From: Candidatus Faecicola pullistercoris
GTDB taxonomy: Bacteria > Bacillota > Clostridia > Christensenellales > CAG-917
DNA length: 53,414 nt
Assembly (NCBI GenBank): GCA_018714105.1
Contig: DVNW01000011.1
Span: 1 to 53,414 of the forward strand
Reading direction: 5' to 3'
Part shown: positions 32,304 through 41,065 of the stretch, in pieces
Numbering within the stretch: position 1 is the stretch's first letter
How the letters are laid out: every line of letters starts with the position of its first letter
Made by a program: the position numbers and the translations under genes
The notes under the pieces: model-generated
The model's database searches: none
Seen by the model: only the letters and a program-made list of their open reading frames with translations
Told to the model about the DNA's origin: nothing

Positions 32304-34142
32304 TTATAACTCAAGATCGTTATCATCCAAGGTCCAACTTCTGACCATATTGTAGTTTTCCAAAAACTCATCGTATTCAGCCAGCTCTTCTGGCGTTTTG
32401 TCTTTGTAGTCATCCTTGGCGAAGAACGTATCATATTGATGGAGCAAGCCGACGAGAGAATAGAAATCGGATATGTAGTGCGTTATAGAGCTTTCAAAAA
32501 CAAATGATTCAGTGGAAAGCCCTTCTCTTTGTAATTTCCACACTATTTCAACTTCTGAATGTGCGATATCGATATATATATTTTCAAACGTAATGTCAGA
32601 GGTATATCCTTTATGCCATGCTTTTTCATACTGCAACATATAATTTACAGAGAAGGTATTGTTTCGAGCAATAACCATTCCTTCTGAATCGGCAGACAAA
32701 GCAACGGGAGTTCCGTTCTTGACGCCTTTTTTGTATACGTCGTAAAAAATTTCGCATGTACGTTCGTTTTCAAAAAATACGGTAATGCGACTGTATGAAT
32801 CTTTGCTTAAATACGATTCAACGGAGGTGAGGGCAGATTGGTTTTCAATGTCCTCGTTTGAAAGAGAATTCAAACAGGTCTTTACTTTGTTTTTTACTTT
32901 AAACGAATAATAAACAATATAGTTGTCTGTCGAAATATCGGGAGTTCCCAGAGTGTTTTCCACATCGCTCCGATACATGCCGCAATCGATTTTTTCTGCG
33001 ACGTAATCGATTTTATTATAACCTATATAAACAGGCGATATTATCGAAACAATAGCCAGTACCACGGCGACAGCGCTTAATACATAAGAAGTTTTAAGCT
33101 TTTTGTCGGATAATTCCGTTTTATAATCAAGTTTTTTGCCCATGCCGATTTTAAAAAATACTATATCCGCAATTACGATAATTACTTGAGGTATAAGAAT
33201 AATCAAACCTTGAGACAGGTCGTAAGCCTCGAAAATCAAATTGAATACAAATAATAAAATTAACGAGAAAAGGCAAAATAGCGCACTGCTGATAGCCACG
33301 GAATTCATGGTTTTCCTTTTTACGGGCGTTTTGATGCTTACGATACTGAATATAAGGTTGACTGCACAAAAAACAGCACATATAGCCGGATAAAAATAAG
33401 TTATTATCTGTGCATTGCCGTTAAACATGAATTGTACAATGATATTAACGGCGATAACTATAAATATAGAGGCTGCGGCGGCGATCCTTAGAAGCCAAAG
33501 CCTTCCCGACACCTCATTAGACTTAATCAGATCGGTAACGGTCAACGGCTCGTTTCCGTCAGATTCCGGTAAGGAAGTTGTGTCGTAAGTTAAACACTGT
33601 GCACCGCAAACGGGGCAAAACTTCATTTCCGTGGTCAGTTTTGCACCGCAGTTGACGCAAAATCTGGGGCCTTGCGCTTGTGGCGATTCACTTGTATCTG
33701 CGGTATTGCTTTCTTCAGCCGTCAAATTGTCGTCGGTAATTGCAGTCGGGTCGGATTGTGATTTTGAAAGTTTAACTATTGCAATAACGTACTGTATCAT
33801 CAGATAAGGGGTTAGCACGATACCGAGAGCCAAACCGAGAATAGCATAAACAAATCTCATTAGCAGATCTTTGCGTCGTTTTTTCTTAACGACAACCACT
33901 ATTTTACCGTCAACTTCCTTTCCCTTTTTCGCAATGAGCTTTTCCATTTTTCTGGACTTTCTGCCAATCATATAAGGTAAACCGCACAGCAAAAGAAGCC
34001 CTGCGATTCTCAGCCCGATGTCAGCGCCGCTCACGGCGGCAAAGAATACCCATCCTACAGCGTAAGAAATAGCGGATAAAACCAATTTTTTTATCAAATC
34101 TTTCATATTTGTTTGTTTGGGATAATAAACTTTTTTGCTCAC
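32304..34142 (-). CDS. Zinc-ribbon multi-pass membrane protein, unknown function
   Basis: 612 residues. Two N-terminal membrane segments (about 20-55), a basic loop (KKKRRKDLLMR), two more (about 95-120), then a zinc ribbon (about 160-182: FCVNCGAKL..MKFCPVCGAQC), a second membrane block of five or six segments (about 215-375), and a C-terminal extracellular part of 240 residues. The latter opens with CGMYRSDVENTLGTPD..YIVYYSF, which resembles the SmpA/BamE-like fold found in secreted Firmicute proteins. Start is GTG at 34142 with GGAGGT. Clearly AT-richer than its neighbours, so possibly acquired. No function assigned. Confidence 0.72.
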   Translation of the reverse strand: MSKKVYYPKQTNMKDLIKKLVLSAISYAVGWVFFAAVSGADIGLRIAGLLLLCGLPYMIGRKSRKMEKLIAKKGKEVDGKIVVVVKKKRRKDLLMRFVYAILGLALGIVLTPYLMIQYVIAIVKLSKSQSDPTAITDDNLTAEESNTADTSESPQAQGPRFCVNCGAKLTTEMKFCPVCGAQCLTYDTTSLPESDGNEPLTVTDLIKSNEVSGRLWLLRIAAAASIFIVIAVNIIVQFMFNGNAQIITYFYPAICAVFCAVNLIFSIVSIKTPVKRKTMNSVAISSALFCLFSLILLFVFNLIFEAYDLSQGLIILIPQVIIVIADIVFFKIGMGKKLDYKTELSDKKLKTSYVLSAVAVVLAIVSIISPVYIGYNKIDYVAEKIDCGMYRSDVENTLGTPDISTDNYIVYYSFKVKNKVKTCLNSLSNEDIENQSALTSVESYLSKDSYSRITVFFENERTCEIFYDVYKKGVKNGTPVALSADSEGMVIARNNTFSVNYMLQYEKAWHKGYTSDITFENIYIDIAHSEVEIVWKLQREGLSTESFVFESSITHYISDFYSLVGLLHQYDTFFAKDDYKDKTPEELAEYDEFLENYNMVRSWTLDDNDLEL

Positions 34143-34437
34143 AATACACCTCCGAAATTTACAATTTTTAAAGATAAATAATAAAAAGAGCTTTAATTAA
34201 ATTATAACTCTATATTCGGAAAAAAGTCAACAAGGCGAAAGTTGAAAAAAAATAATAAAAACATAACTTTTTTGATTAACCAAGTTATAAAACGTCCGTT
34301 ATTCTGAACCTCGCGTATTAAAAAGTTCAGCCGGTTGAGGCGGCGGAAAATATCCGAAAAGCGTTATAGCAAAGCCGACGTTTTAATGTCTTGCAAATCG
34401 AGTACTAGTTTTTGTTTTACGGATTTCAATGCGGTAT
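34143..34437. other. AT-rich intergenic region
   Basis: 295 bases between two leftward genes. A TTATAACTC motif near 34200 could be part of the promoter for the zinc-ribbon membrane gene, but no full -35/-10 pair is convincing. No strong terminator for the PH-domain gene, no tRNA and no coding sequence seen. Confidence 0.4.
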
Positions 34438-35106
34438 TTAAATTTGGGGTTTATCCTCAGGTCCGCTTTCTGCGGAATAGCGGGTATCGAAGCCTTTGTT
34501 TTCGGCAGGGCGGAGCTCGTTGGGGAAGTAGGTATCCGTTTTCAGATCGTGCACCACTTTTTGCAGATGGTTGGTAAGCTCGTAAGGTTTTTCCAGGTCC
34601 CACAGCACGTGAGCATGGTTTTTGCTTTTAATGTAAATATCGCCCACGCCCAGGATTTTATCCGTCAATCCGACTTTGACGTTTACGCTTTCGATATCGG
34701 CATAGTATACGTTGGCTACGTCCAGGCCTATAAGGCCTGATTTGATTATGATGCGCGTATCTGTAAAGGCGTACTCGATATTTTTATGTTTTGCGCTGGC
34801 GGTAATCACGTTTGACAGCCACAGCCATACCGGAATAAGGTGTATGGCAAAAAATACGATAATAAAAACGCGGCCGAAAACAGGCATTTCGGAAAATGCG
34901 CCCGACACGGCGAGGGCGGTAATCGCGCCTCCGTCGAAAAGAAGCCATATAAGGGCAACGGGAAACATCTTGAAAAACTGCGCCAAAATAAATGCTTTTC
35001 TGTTCGGCTTACCGCGCCATATAATCTGTTCGCTGTCGGAAACGACGGATGAAATATCGTACGGGTCGGCGGTGCCGCCGAAATATTTTTCGTTAAATTT
35101 TGCCAT
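34438..35106 (-). CDS. Membrane protein with bacterial PH (bPH2/YdbS-like) domain
   Basis: 222 residues. N-terminal soluble part with SEQIIWRGKPN, the usual opening of YdbS-like proteins; two membrane helices (about 47-67 and 76-100); then a PH-like domain (about 108-190: YAFTDTRIIIKSGLIGLDVANVYYADIESVNVKVGLTDKILGVGDIYI). Such domains are thought to bind protein or lipid partners at the membrane. AAAGGAG before the ATG; it begins 11 bases after the TIR-like gene stop, so the two are co-transcribed. The role in that operon is unknown. Confidence 0.85.
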   Translation of the reverse strand: MAKFNEKYFGGTADPYDISSVVSDSEQIIWRGKPNRKAFILAQFFKMFPVALIWLLFDGGAITALAVSGAFSEMPVFGRVFIIVFFAIHLIPVWLWLSNVITASAKHKNIEYAFTDTRIIIKSGLIGLDVANVYYADIESVNVKVGLTDKILGVGDIYIKSKNHAHVLWDLEKPYELTNHLQKVVHDLKTDTYFPNELRPAENKGFDTRYSAESGPEDKPQI

Positions 35107-35117
35107 AAAAAACTCCT

Positions 35118-36494
35118 TTATTCGGCCGATTTGCTTTCTTCCGGGCCTTTAAGTCTTCTGAAATAAAACTCTATTCTGTCCACGTAAACGCTCGAACCGT
35201 CCTCTTCGGTTTCGGATTGGAGGTAAGAGCTGATTTCTTCGAGATAAATCTGCTTGTCGTATTCGTCGATGCCCAGTTCTTCTGCGTATAGGAGGCACTC
35301 GGAAAGAATGAGGTAGTATTCCATTTTGAAATTGGCGTACAGCTTGGAATCGATAATCCCGTTGTCGAAATTTCTTTTCAGGGCCTTTCTTTCCTTTCTG
35401 GCCATTTCCAGCCATTTAAGGCTTTGGCTGTCGCCCAGATACTGCATGCAGACGAACATATTGCGGTACAGATAGGATTTGATAAGCGAAACCAGGCCGA
35501 TGCTGTCGTTGTTTTCCTTACAGGGTGTGCTGTTTTCGAGCACTTCTATGTAGTTCATTGCCTTGTCGACTTCGCGGATACATTTCGTATACAGCGATTT
35601 TTTCATTTCGGGGGAGTGGTCGTCGTTCTCGGCAAACAGCATATAAGCATAGGTAAGGTGTTCGGAAAGAAACACTTTTGCCCATTCGTCGAAGGTGCCC
35701 GAGTCGTCGTCTTCGACGCAGTCGAAGTAGTCCTCGTAATCGTCGCGGAATCTGCCGAAGGTTTCACCGGTGATATAGGTTTTGCCGCTGTCGCTAGTGG
35801 TTTTGATGTTGTCGCACATAGCGAAAAAGGAAAGAGAAAGATTTACCGCAAGCGCGAGTTCCGACGAAAACTCGTGATGATGCATGCGTTTGAACTCTTT
35901 AAGTTCTGATTCTACTTTTTTACTGTCGCCGAACATATGTGCGGCCTGCATATAGAATATTATGTACTGCGCCAGTTCGTAGTCCGAACATTTTGAGCCG
36001 TATTCCGAGTAATGTAGCTGAATGATGTTATGTATCTGGTAGCGGTTGTTTATCAGATGCATTTTATTCTGGTCGACGGACATTTTCTGCCTGCTGATAA
36101 AATATTCGATAATGCCTTTTGCGAAGTCGTCGACGGAAGAGCAGTTTATGGGTTCCACGAAGGAGTTGTCGAAGTCGGAAGGAAGCACTACCTGTTCGGT
36201 GGCTTTGCGAACGCAGTGGACCTTTTTAGCGCCGTACGACGAGAACACGTAACCGAGCTCGAAAAACAGGTTGTTGCTTACGCCGCCGTCCTCTCTGTTC
36301 TGGAAAACGATAATGGCCTGGTTGCAGGTTTTGATTTGCTGAATAACGGTATCGCCTATGGACGCGAATTTGGAGTTATTGTCGGCGTTACCGCCGATGA
36401 AGCAGATATAATTGTATTCGTTTTCCAAAATGGATTTGACTTTGGTCGCCACTTCGTTACTGCCGCTCCAGCCTATAAACACTTTATCTTTCAT
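35118..36494 (-). CDS. TIR-like domain protein with helical C-terminal region
   Basis: 458 residues. Residues 1-130 match the TIR-like predicted nucleotide-binding domain (CAP12/PF10137 style): VFIGWSGSNEVATKVKSIL, then AIIVFQNRED and NNLFFELGYVFSSYGAKKVHCVRK, with E79 at the place of the catalytic glutamate of TIR NADases. From about 140 on it is all-helical, possibly TPR-like, with HYSEYGSKCSDYELAQYIIFYMQAAHMFGD and LIKSYLYRNMFVCMQYLGDSQSLKWLEMARKERKAL. Proteins joining a TIR domain to a helical sensor often serve in phage defence, killing by NAD depletion. It is flanked by a CatA-like gene (12 bases upstream) and a PH-domain membrane gene (11 bases downstream). Defence role is inference. 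Confidence 0.78.
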   Translation of the reverse strand: MKDKVFIGWSGSNEVATKVKSILENEYNYICFIGGNADNNSKFASIGDTVIQQIKTCNQAIIVFQNREDGGVSNNLFFELGYVFSSYGAKKVHCVRKATEQVVLPSDFDNSFVEPINCSSVDDFAKGIIEYFISRQKMSVDQNKMHLINNRYQIHNIIQLHYSEYGSKCSDYELAQYIIFYMQAAHMFGDSKKVESELKEFKRMHHHEFSSELALAVNLSLSFFAMCDNIKTTSDSGKTYITGETFGRFRDDYEDYFDCVEDDDSGTFDEWAKVFLSEHLTYAYMLFAENDDHSPEMKKSLYTKCIREVDKAMNYIEVLENSTPCKENNDSIGLVSLIKSYLYRNMFVCMQYLGDSQSLKWLEMARKERKALKRNFDNGIIDSKLYANFKMEYYLILSECLLYAEELGIDEYDKQIYLEEISSYLQSETEEDGSSVYVDRIEFYFRRLKGPEESKSAE

Positions 36495-36506
36495 AAATCC
36501 CCCGAA

Positions 36507-37160
36507 TTATTTTAAAAAGTTTTCAATGTCATCGAGCGCCGCCTGAACGGCGTTAAAGCCCTGAGTTACGGGCAGACCGTCCATAAGAGCGTGATGAACG
36601 GAAATATCCAGAGTCATAAGCAGGCGGCCGTTTTCGGAAGAATATCTGCCCCAGGTAAGCCGCGGAATGCTTGTAGCCGATGCGTCTTTCATGTTATAAG
36701 GATTGCCTACCGCGCAGAAATCCGCCCACGGCATACAAGAGATATAAAACAGGTCCCGTCGGTCGGTTTTATTGAAGGACGGAGGCAGATTGCCTTTGCG
36801 TGCTTTTTCGATATTGTCGCGCGCGGTTTTGTAAAACCGCGAAAAGCCGTCTTCCATGGGGGTGGGGCAGGTCACTATGACGCCGCAATCGTTCATAACC
36901 ACGAAGCTCGGGTCGATTTTATCGAACAGCACGACTTTTCCGTCGGGCATGATTCTGATGCGGAAATCCTCTATGCCGTTGAGGCGCTCGGAAACCACGT
37001 ACAGGAAAGCCGTAAAGAAAGAGAGTTCGCGCTTTTTGCAAAATTCGACGAGATTTGTAACGTCCGTTCTCACCGCAATGTTGAAAACGGGGTGGTCATA
37101 CGCCGAAAAGCATTCGTACAGCGCCTTTCTTTTCCAGGTATTGATGTCGATTTCTTTCAT
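36507..37160 (-). CDS. CatA-like O-acetyltransferase
   Basis: 217 residues, the size of chloramphenicol acetyltransferase. Present are the CAT opening (DINTWKRKALYECFSAYDHPVFNIAVRTDVT), SFFTAFLYVVSERLN and the catalytic HHALMDG (HHxxxDG). CAT-like proteins are trimeric acetyl-CoA enzymes; many chromosomal ones have unknown substrates, so drug resistance is not claimed. The ATG at 37160 starts the conserved region; an upstream in-frame extension to 37211 has no signal. First gene of a leftward set with the TIR-like and PH-domain genes. Confidence 0.85.
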   Translation of the reverse strand: MKEIDINTWKRKALYECFSAYDHPVFNIAVRTDVTNLVEFCKKRELSFFTAFLYVVSERLNGIEDFRIRIMPDGKVVLFDKIDPSFVVMNDCGVIVTCPTPMEDGFSRFYKTARDNIEKARKGNLPPSFNKTDRRDLFYISCMPWADFCAVGNPYNMKDASATSIPRLTWGRYSSENGRLLMTLDISVHHALMDGLPVTQGFNAVQAALDDIENFLK

Positions 37161-37202
37161 AAGCGGGTACCTGCTGCAAAAGTGTGATTCGTTATGACAA
37201 TA

Positions 37203-37231
37203 TATTAACACAAGGGTTGAGAAAAAGTCAA
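37203..37231 (-). promoter_or_regulatory. Possible promoter of the CatA-like/TIR/PH-domain operon
   Basis: Leftward TTGACT, 17-base spacer, TTAATA with a TG before it (extended -10). Confidence 0.5.
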
Positions 37232-37251
37232 TAAACGCCGTACAAACGGAA

Positions 37252-37285
37252 AAAATAAAGGCGCGGTTTTCCGCGCCTTTATTTT
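37252..37285. terminator. Bidirectional terminator
   Basis: AAAATAAAGGCGCGG-TTTT-CCGCGCCTTTATTTT, 15-base perfect arms. It ends the phosphoesterase transcript (leftward), just upstream of the CatA-like promoter. Confidence 0.88.
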
Positions 37286-37296
37286 ATTACGGTTAA

Positions 37297-38649
37297 TCAA
37301 TACCAGGCGCCGCCTTCGGCGGAGTCGCCCTGATAGGGACGGTGTCTTGCAACGAAAGTGCCGTCGGACTGACTGATTTTAATTTCGGTACCGCCGCGCT
37401 GTTCGATTTTATCGGCGATGCCCGCGTAAGCGAGGTAGTCGATGCTCATGCCGTACGTAAGGCGGATTTTCCGTCCGTTTTCGGCGGTAACTTCGAGCGC
37501 GTAGGTGTTGTAGTGGTCGTGCCCGCAGAACGTACCTATGCCGTTATGCGTAATCATGGTTTCGAACAGATTGCAGTCGTCTACGCCGGGGTAGGATTTT
37601 TCGCCTTTTTCGCCGGCAACTCCGTACAGATACTTGACGGAGGAATCGCTTTCACGGTATTTGGACCAGTAAAAGCCGTATTCGGTAAGCGGAATATGGA
37701 AGTAAACGGTATTTTTGACTTCGGGGTCGGACATGCCGTTATCGGCGTTGATTTTGGTAAGACGGTCTATTTCGGAGGCGTACCAGTTAATCTGCTCGTC
37801 TTTGATATTGTCGTATTTCCAGGCTATTCCGAAGTAGTCGCCGTCGGTATAGGAATGCGAGTCGACGGTAACTACGGAGTGAATTATTTTACCGTTTTTG
37901 TCCTTTACTATAATCATATCGTTACCGTAGCCGGGCAGATTTTCGGGGCCGCGTCTGAACAGGCAACGGGTCCACTTCGGGTCCTCGTAGAAATTACTGA
38001 TATCCTCTCTGTCGTAAAGGCTGTAAATTTCGGTATCGTGGTTTCCGAAAGTCAGTGTCCAATAAACGCCGAGTTTCTCCATAAGCGAAGCAAACATTTC
38101 GGCTTCGCGCTTATTGTTCAGCGTGCCCGCCTGAAAAGGAACGGGATACGCGATGTCTCCCGTAACCACTACGAGGTCGGGTTTAACCCGATACACTATT
38201 TCGCTTACGGCTTCCAGGGCCCAGCGGTCCTTATTTGCCGAAAATGCGCCCGCGCCCAGATGCACGTCGGTAAACTGCAATACTCTGAAATCGCTGTCGT
38301 CGGTAGCGGTAAACGCGTAATAGCCGGCCGTTTCGTCGTAAGAGAGGGTATAAGGGCTTTGATAATCGGCCGCGTCCAGGCCGTCGATGAAATCGAAGTT
38401 GCCTTTATAACCCGCGAACGAGCAGACGGAGCAGATTGCGAAGAACAGAACGAGCACTCCCGCAACGCAGCCCGTTACGATAAGATTTTTCTTTTTGCGG
38501 CGGCTTTTCTGTTCGGGCGTCATGTCTTTACGGCGCGTTCTTTTCTTTTTTCCGGGTTCCTCTCTGAAAAAGTCGCCCGCTGCCAGCAAATCTATTCGCT
38601 CCTGTTCGGCACCGGTTCCCGTCGGAGCGGAAAGGTTGTTTTCACTCAT
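37297..38649 (-). CDS. Membrane-anchored calcineurin-like metallophosphoesterase
   Basis: 450 residues: a basic cytoplasmic N-terminus (1-53, KKKRTRRKD and KSRRKKKN), one membrane helix (about 56-80), then an extracellular metallophosphoesterase domain with all metal motifs: FTDVHLG, VVTGDIAYP, TFGNHDTE, YFHIPL and GHDHYN. Likely a phosphodiesterase or phosphatase acting on surface or nucleotide substrates. Its start overlaps the end of the CDF gene by eight bases, so the two are translated together. Confidence 0.9.
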   Translation of the reverse strand: MSENNLSAPTGTGAEQERIDLLAAGDFFREEPGKKKRTRRKDMTPEQKSRRKKKNLIVTGCVAGVLVLFFAICSVCSFAGYKGNFDFIDGLDAADYQSPYTLSYDETAGYYAFTATDDSDFRVLQFTDVHLGAGAFSANKDRWALEAVSEIVYRVKPDLVVVTGDIAYPVPFQAGTLNNKREAEMFASLMEKLGVYWTLTFGNHDTEIYSLYDREDISNFYEDPKWTRCLFRRGPENLPGYGNDMIIVKDKNGKIIHSVVTVDSHSYTDGDYFGIAWKYDNIKDEQINWYASEIDRLTKINADNGMSDPEVKNTVYFHIPLTEYGFYWSKYRESDSSVKYLYGVAGEKGEKSYPGVDDCNLFETMITHNGIGTFCGHDHYNTYALEVTAENGRKIRLTYGMSIDYLAYAGIADKIEQRGGTEIKISQSDGTFVARHRPYQGDSAEGGAWY

Positions 38650-39520
38650 TTTGTAGTTCCTCCTTATATTCTGTAAAAAAAACTTCTATGCCGTGCCGTG
38701 CGGCAAGGGTTTTGATATCCGTTCTGATTTTTATTTTTTCTTCCTCGGACGTATCCGCTTTAAAATCGATAGCCACAAGGGCGTGGGCGTAATTTTTACC
38801 GAGGTCGTAAAGGTTAATTCCGTACTTTTGTATTTTGTCGAAAGAAAGGCAGACCTTTTCCAGTCCGCGCGTACGCCTTTCGTCCTTAGCCCCCGCGATT
38901 TTCATAAAGGAATCTTTGGCGAGCTTGAAGCCCTCGGCAACGAACAGCGCGCTTATGACGAGGCCTGCCGCGGCGTCGGCGGGGAAGGCGATATATCTCG
39001 AAAGAAACAGCCCGGTCAGCGCAAACAGCGTGACGAAAGTATCTATTACGTTATCCAGCGCCTGAGCCTTCATGAGTTCGGAGCCGAAAACCTTATAGGT
39101 TTTGGCGCAAACCGCGGCAAGAGCGACCTTTACGGGTACGGTAGAGGCGATTATTATAAACTGCGTCCAGGCAAAAGTAACCACGGGGTGATAGAAAAAT
39201 CTGTCCAGGGCGGAGTAAGCGAAGGCCGCGCCCACCGCCATAACCGCGACGGACATGATAAGGGTAACGGCGTATTCTACGCGCCCCAGCCCGAAAGGAT
39301 ATTTTTGGTCGGGCTTTCTGTCCGAGACCTTGAAGCCTGCGGCCGCGCCCGCGCCTCCGACGACGTCTCCCAGGTTGTTGAATCCGTCCGACAGAACGGC
39401 GATGCTGCCGGTATAAAGTCCTACCAGCGTCTTGGTAACGCCCAGCACGAAATTTGCTGCGGCGGAAGCCGAAGACACGGCGATTTTAATGCGAGTTTCT
39501 TTACTGTGGCGGTTCATCAT
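38642..39520 (-). CDS. Cation diffusion facilitator, probably Mn(II) type
   Basis: 292 residues, six membrane helices and a cytoplasmic C-terminal domain. Helix 2 has LSDGFNNLGDVVGG (N48xxxD52, D45) and helix 5 has QALDNVIDTF (D156xxxD160). Zinc CDFs such as YiiP have His at the position of D156; an N-D-D-D set is associated with manganese exporters such as MntE. A metal/proton antiporter removing Mn(II) is therefore most likely, as an inference from the site. Followed by an overlapping phosphoesterase gene whose enzyme class commonly uses Mn. Confidence 0.87.
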   Translation of the reverse strand: MMNRHSKETRIKIAVSSASAAANFVLGVTKTLVGLYTGSIAVLSDGFNNLGDVVGGAGAAAGFKVSDRKPDQKYPFGLGRVEYAVTLIMSVAVMAVGAAFAYSALDRFFYHPVVTFAWTQFIIIASTVPVKVALAAVCAKTYKVFGSELMKAQALDNVIDTFVTLFALTGLFLSRYIAFPADAAAGLVISALFVAEGFKLAKDSFMKIAGAKDERRTRGLEKVCLSFDKIQKYGINLYDLGKNYAHALVAIDFKADTSEEEKIKIRTDIKTLAARHGIEVFFTEYKEELQNE

Positions 39521-39660
39521 GCTTATTCGCGTTCAGCGTGGTTACATATTAAATCTATTATATTTTACTTAACGTATTCGGCAGTTGTCAAGAGTAAATA
39601 TTTCAAAAGCCCGAAAGGGCGTTAAAATGGAGGAAATTAATTGCGCGCGCGTGCACATCT

Positions 39661-39700
39661 TGTCAAAAAATTGACACGAAGCACCCCGAAGTGATATATT
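39661..39700 (+). promoter_or_regulatory. Promoter of the guaA-like gene with a small inverted repeat
   Basis: TTGACA (39671-39676), 18-base spacer, extended -10 TGATATATT (TATATT 39695-39700). TGTCAA-AAAA-TTGACA (39661-39676) forms an inverted repeat covering the -35. Confidence 0.65.
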
Positions 39701-39732
39701 TTTATTGATACACAAACAAAGGAGAGTTTTCT

Positions 39733-41010
39733 ATGAAACAAGATATGATAGCAATACTCGATTTGGGCGGCGAAAACAATTCCGCTCTTGCCCGCGAGAT
39801 TCGCGCCCTGGGAGTATACAGCGAGATATACGCGCACGACGTATCGGCCGACTTTCTCAAAAACGCGGCCAACCTCAAAGGCATAATACTTAACGGCGGC
39901 CCCAACAACGTGGTTGACGGAAAGGAAATAGACGTTGACGCCTCGGTATACGAAATAGGCGTACCCGTTGCGTCCATAGGCCACAAGAAGGCAAAATGCG
40001 CAGAAATAGCCTCGGACGAACTTCGTTCGTTCGTGTTCGGCACCTGTAAGTGCAGCGCAAACTGGAATATGGAAAACTTCATAGCCGACCAGGTTGAACT
40101 TCTCAAAAAGCAGATAGGCGACAAAAAGGTGCTTTTAGCGCTTTCGGGCGGAGTGGACAGTTCGGTGGTTGCCGCGCTGCTCATAAAGGCAATAGGCAAG
40201 CAGCTTGTCTGCGTGCACGTAAATCACGGTCTGCTCAGAAAGGGCGAACCCGAACAGGTAATAAAGGTGTTCAGGGAGCAGATGGGAGCGACGCTTATAT
40301 ATTCGGACAGCGTGGACAGGTTCCTTGACAAGCTCGCAGGAGTAAGCGATCCCGAGCAAAAGAGAAAGATTATCGGCGCCGAATTCATCAGGGTATTCGA
40401 GGAAGAGGCGCGCAAACTCGACGGAATAGACTTTCTGGCGCAGGGCACGATATATCCCGACATAGTGGAAAGCGGTACCAAGACCAACAAGACGGTAAAA
40501 TCGCACCATAACGTGGGCGGACTTCCCGACGACCTTAAATTCGAACTTGTCGAGCCTCTCAAATATCTGTTCAAGGACGAAGTAAGAGCCTGCGGTAAGG
40601 CACTCGGGCTGCCCGACGATATGGTATACCGTCAGCCCTTCCCGGGGCCCGGCCTCGGAGTAAGGTGTCTGGGCGCGATAACGCGCGACAGACTCGAAGC
40701 CGTGCGCGAATCGGACGCCATACTGCGCGAGGAATTCGCCAAGGCGGGCCTGCAGGGCAAAGTATGGCAGTATTTCACCCTGATACCCGATACCAAGTCC
40801 GTAGGCGTTAAGGACAACGCCCGTTCCTACGAATGGCCCGTCGTAATACGCGCCGTGAACACGGTAGACGCCATGACGGCCACCATAGAGCATATCGACT
40901 GGCCGATTCTGGATAAAATAACCAACAGAATAATTACCGAAGTCAAGGGAGTAAACAGAGTTTGCTACGACCTGACTCCCAAGCCCACGGGTACCATCGA
41001 ATGGGAATAA
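39733..41010 (+). CDS. guaA: GMP synthetase with vestigial glutaminase domain
   Basis: 425 residues against about 513 in normal GuaA. The ATP-pyrophosphatase part is complete: PP-loop SGGVDSS at 138-144, GTIYPDIVES, SHHNVGGLP, RQPFPGPGLG, and the C-terminal dimer domain to TPKPTGTIEWE. The N-terminal amidotransferase is cut: it keeps the first strands (ILDLGGENNSALAREIRALGVY, GIILNGGPNNVVD) but after GVPVASIGHKK jumps to FVFGTCKCSANWNMENF. The catalytic-cysteine segment (GxCYGMQ) and the HxE segment, roughly 85 residues, are absent. It should aminate XMP with free ammonia, or with a glutaminase encoded elsewhere. Reading frame is intact and codon use normal, so not a recent pseudogene. Confidence 0.9.
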   Translation: MKQDMIAILDLGGENNSALAREIRALGVYSEIYAHDVSADFLKNAANLKGIILNGGPNNVVDGKEIDVDASVYEIGVPVASIGHKKAKCAEIASDELRSFVFGTCKCSANWNMENFIADQVELLKKQIGDKKVLLALSGGVDSSVVAALLIKAIGKQLVCVHVNHGLLRKGEPEQVIKVFREQMGATLIYSDSVDRFLDKLAGVSDPEQKRKIIGAEFIRVFEEEARKLDGIDFLAQGTIYPDIVESGTKTNKTVKSHHNVGGLPDDLKFELVEPLKYLFKDEVRACGKALGLPDDMVYRQPFPGPGLGVRCLGAITRDRLEAVRESDAILREEFAKAGLQGKVWQYFTLIPDTKSVGVKDNARSYEWPVVIRAVNTVDAMTATIEHIDWPILDKITNRIITEVKGVNRVCYDLTPKPTGTIEWE

Positions 41011-41065
41011 ACGGCCGAATTCGGGTTGCAGAGGGGTAAAAGCAGCAAACCGACAAGGGGGAAAA

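Noticed and set aside
36507..37160. Chloramphenicol resistance gene call for the CatA-like protein
   Set aside because: The HHxxxDG motif shows the family only; many chromosomal members do not act on chloramphenicol, and no mobile element is nearby.
37342..38676. A 444-codon plus-strand frame opposite the phosphoesterase gene
   Set aside because: Antisense shadow of a gene with all metallophosphoesterase motifs; no start signal or recognisable protein.
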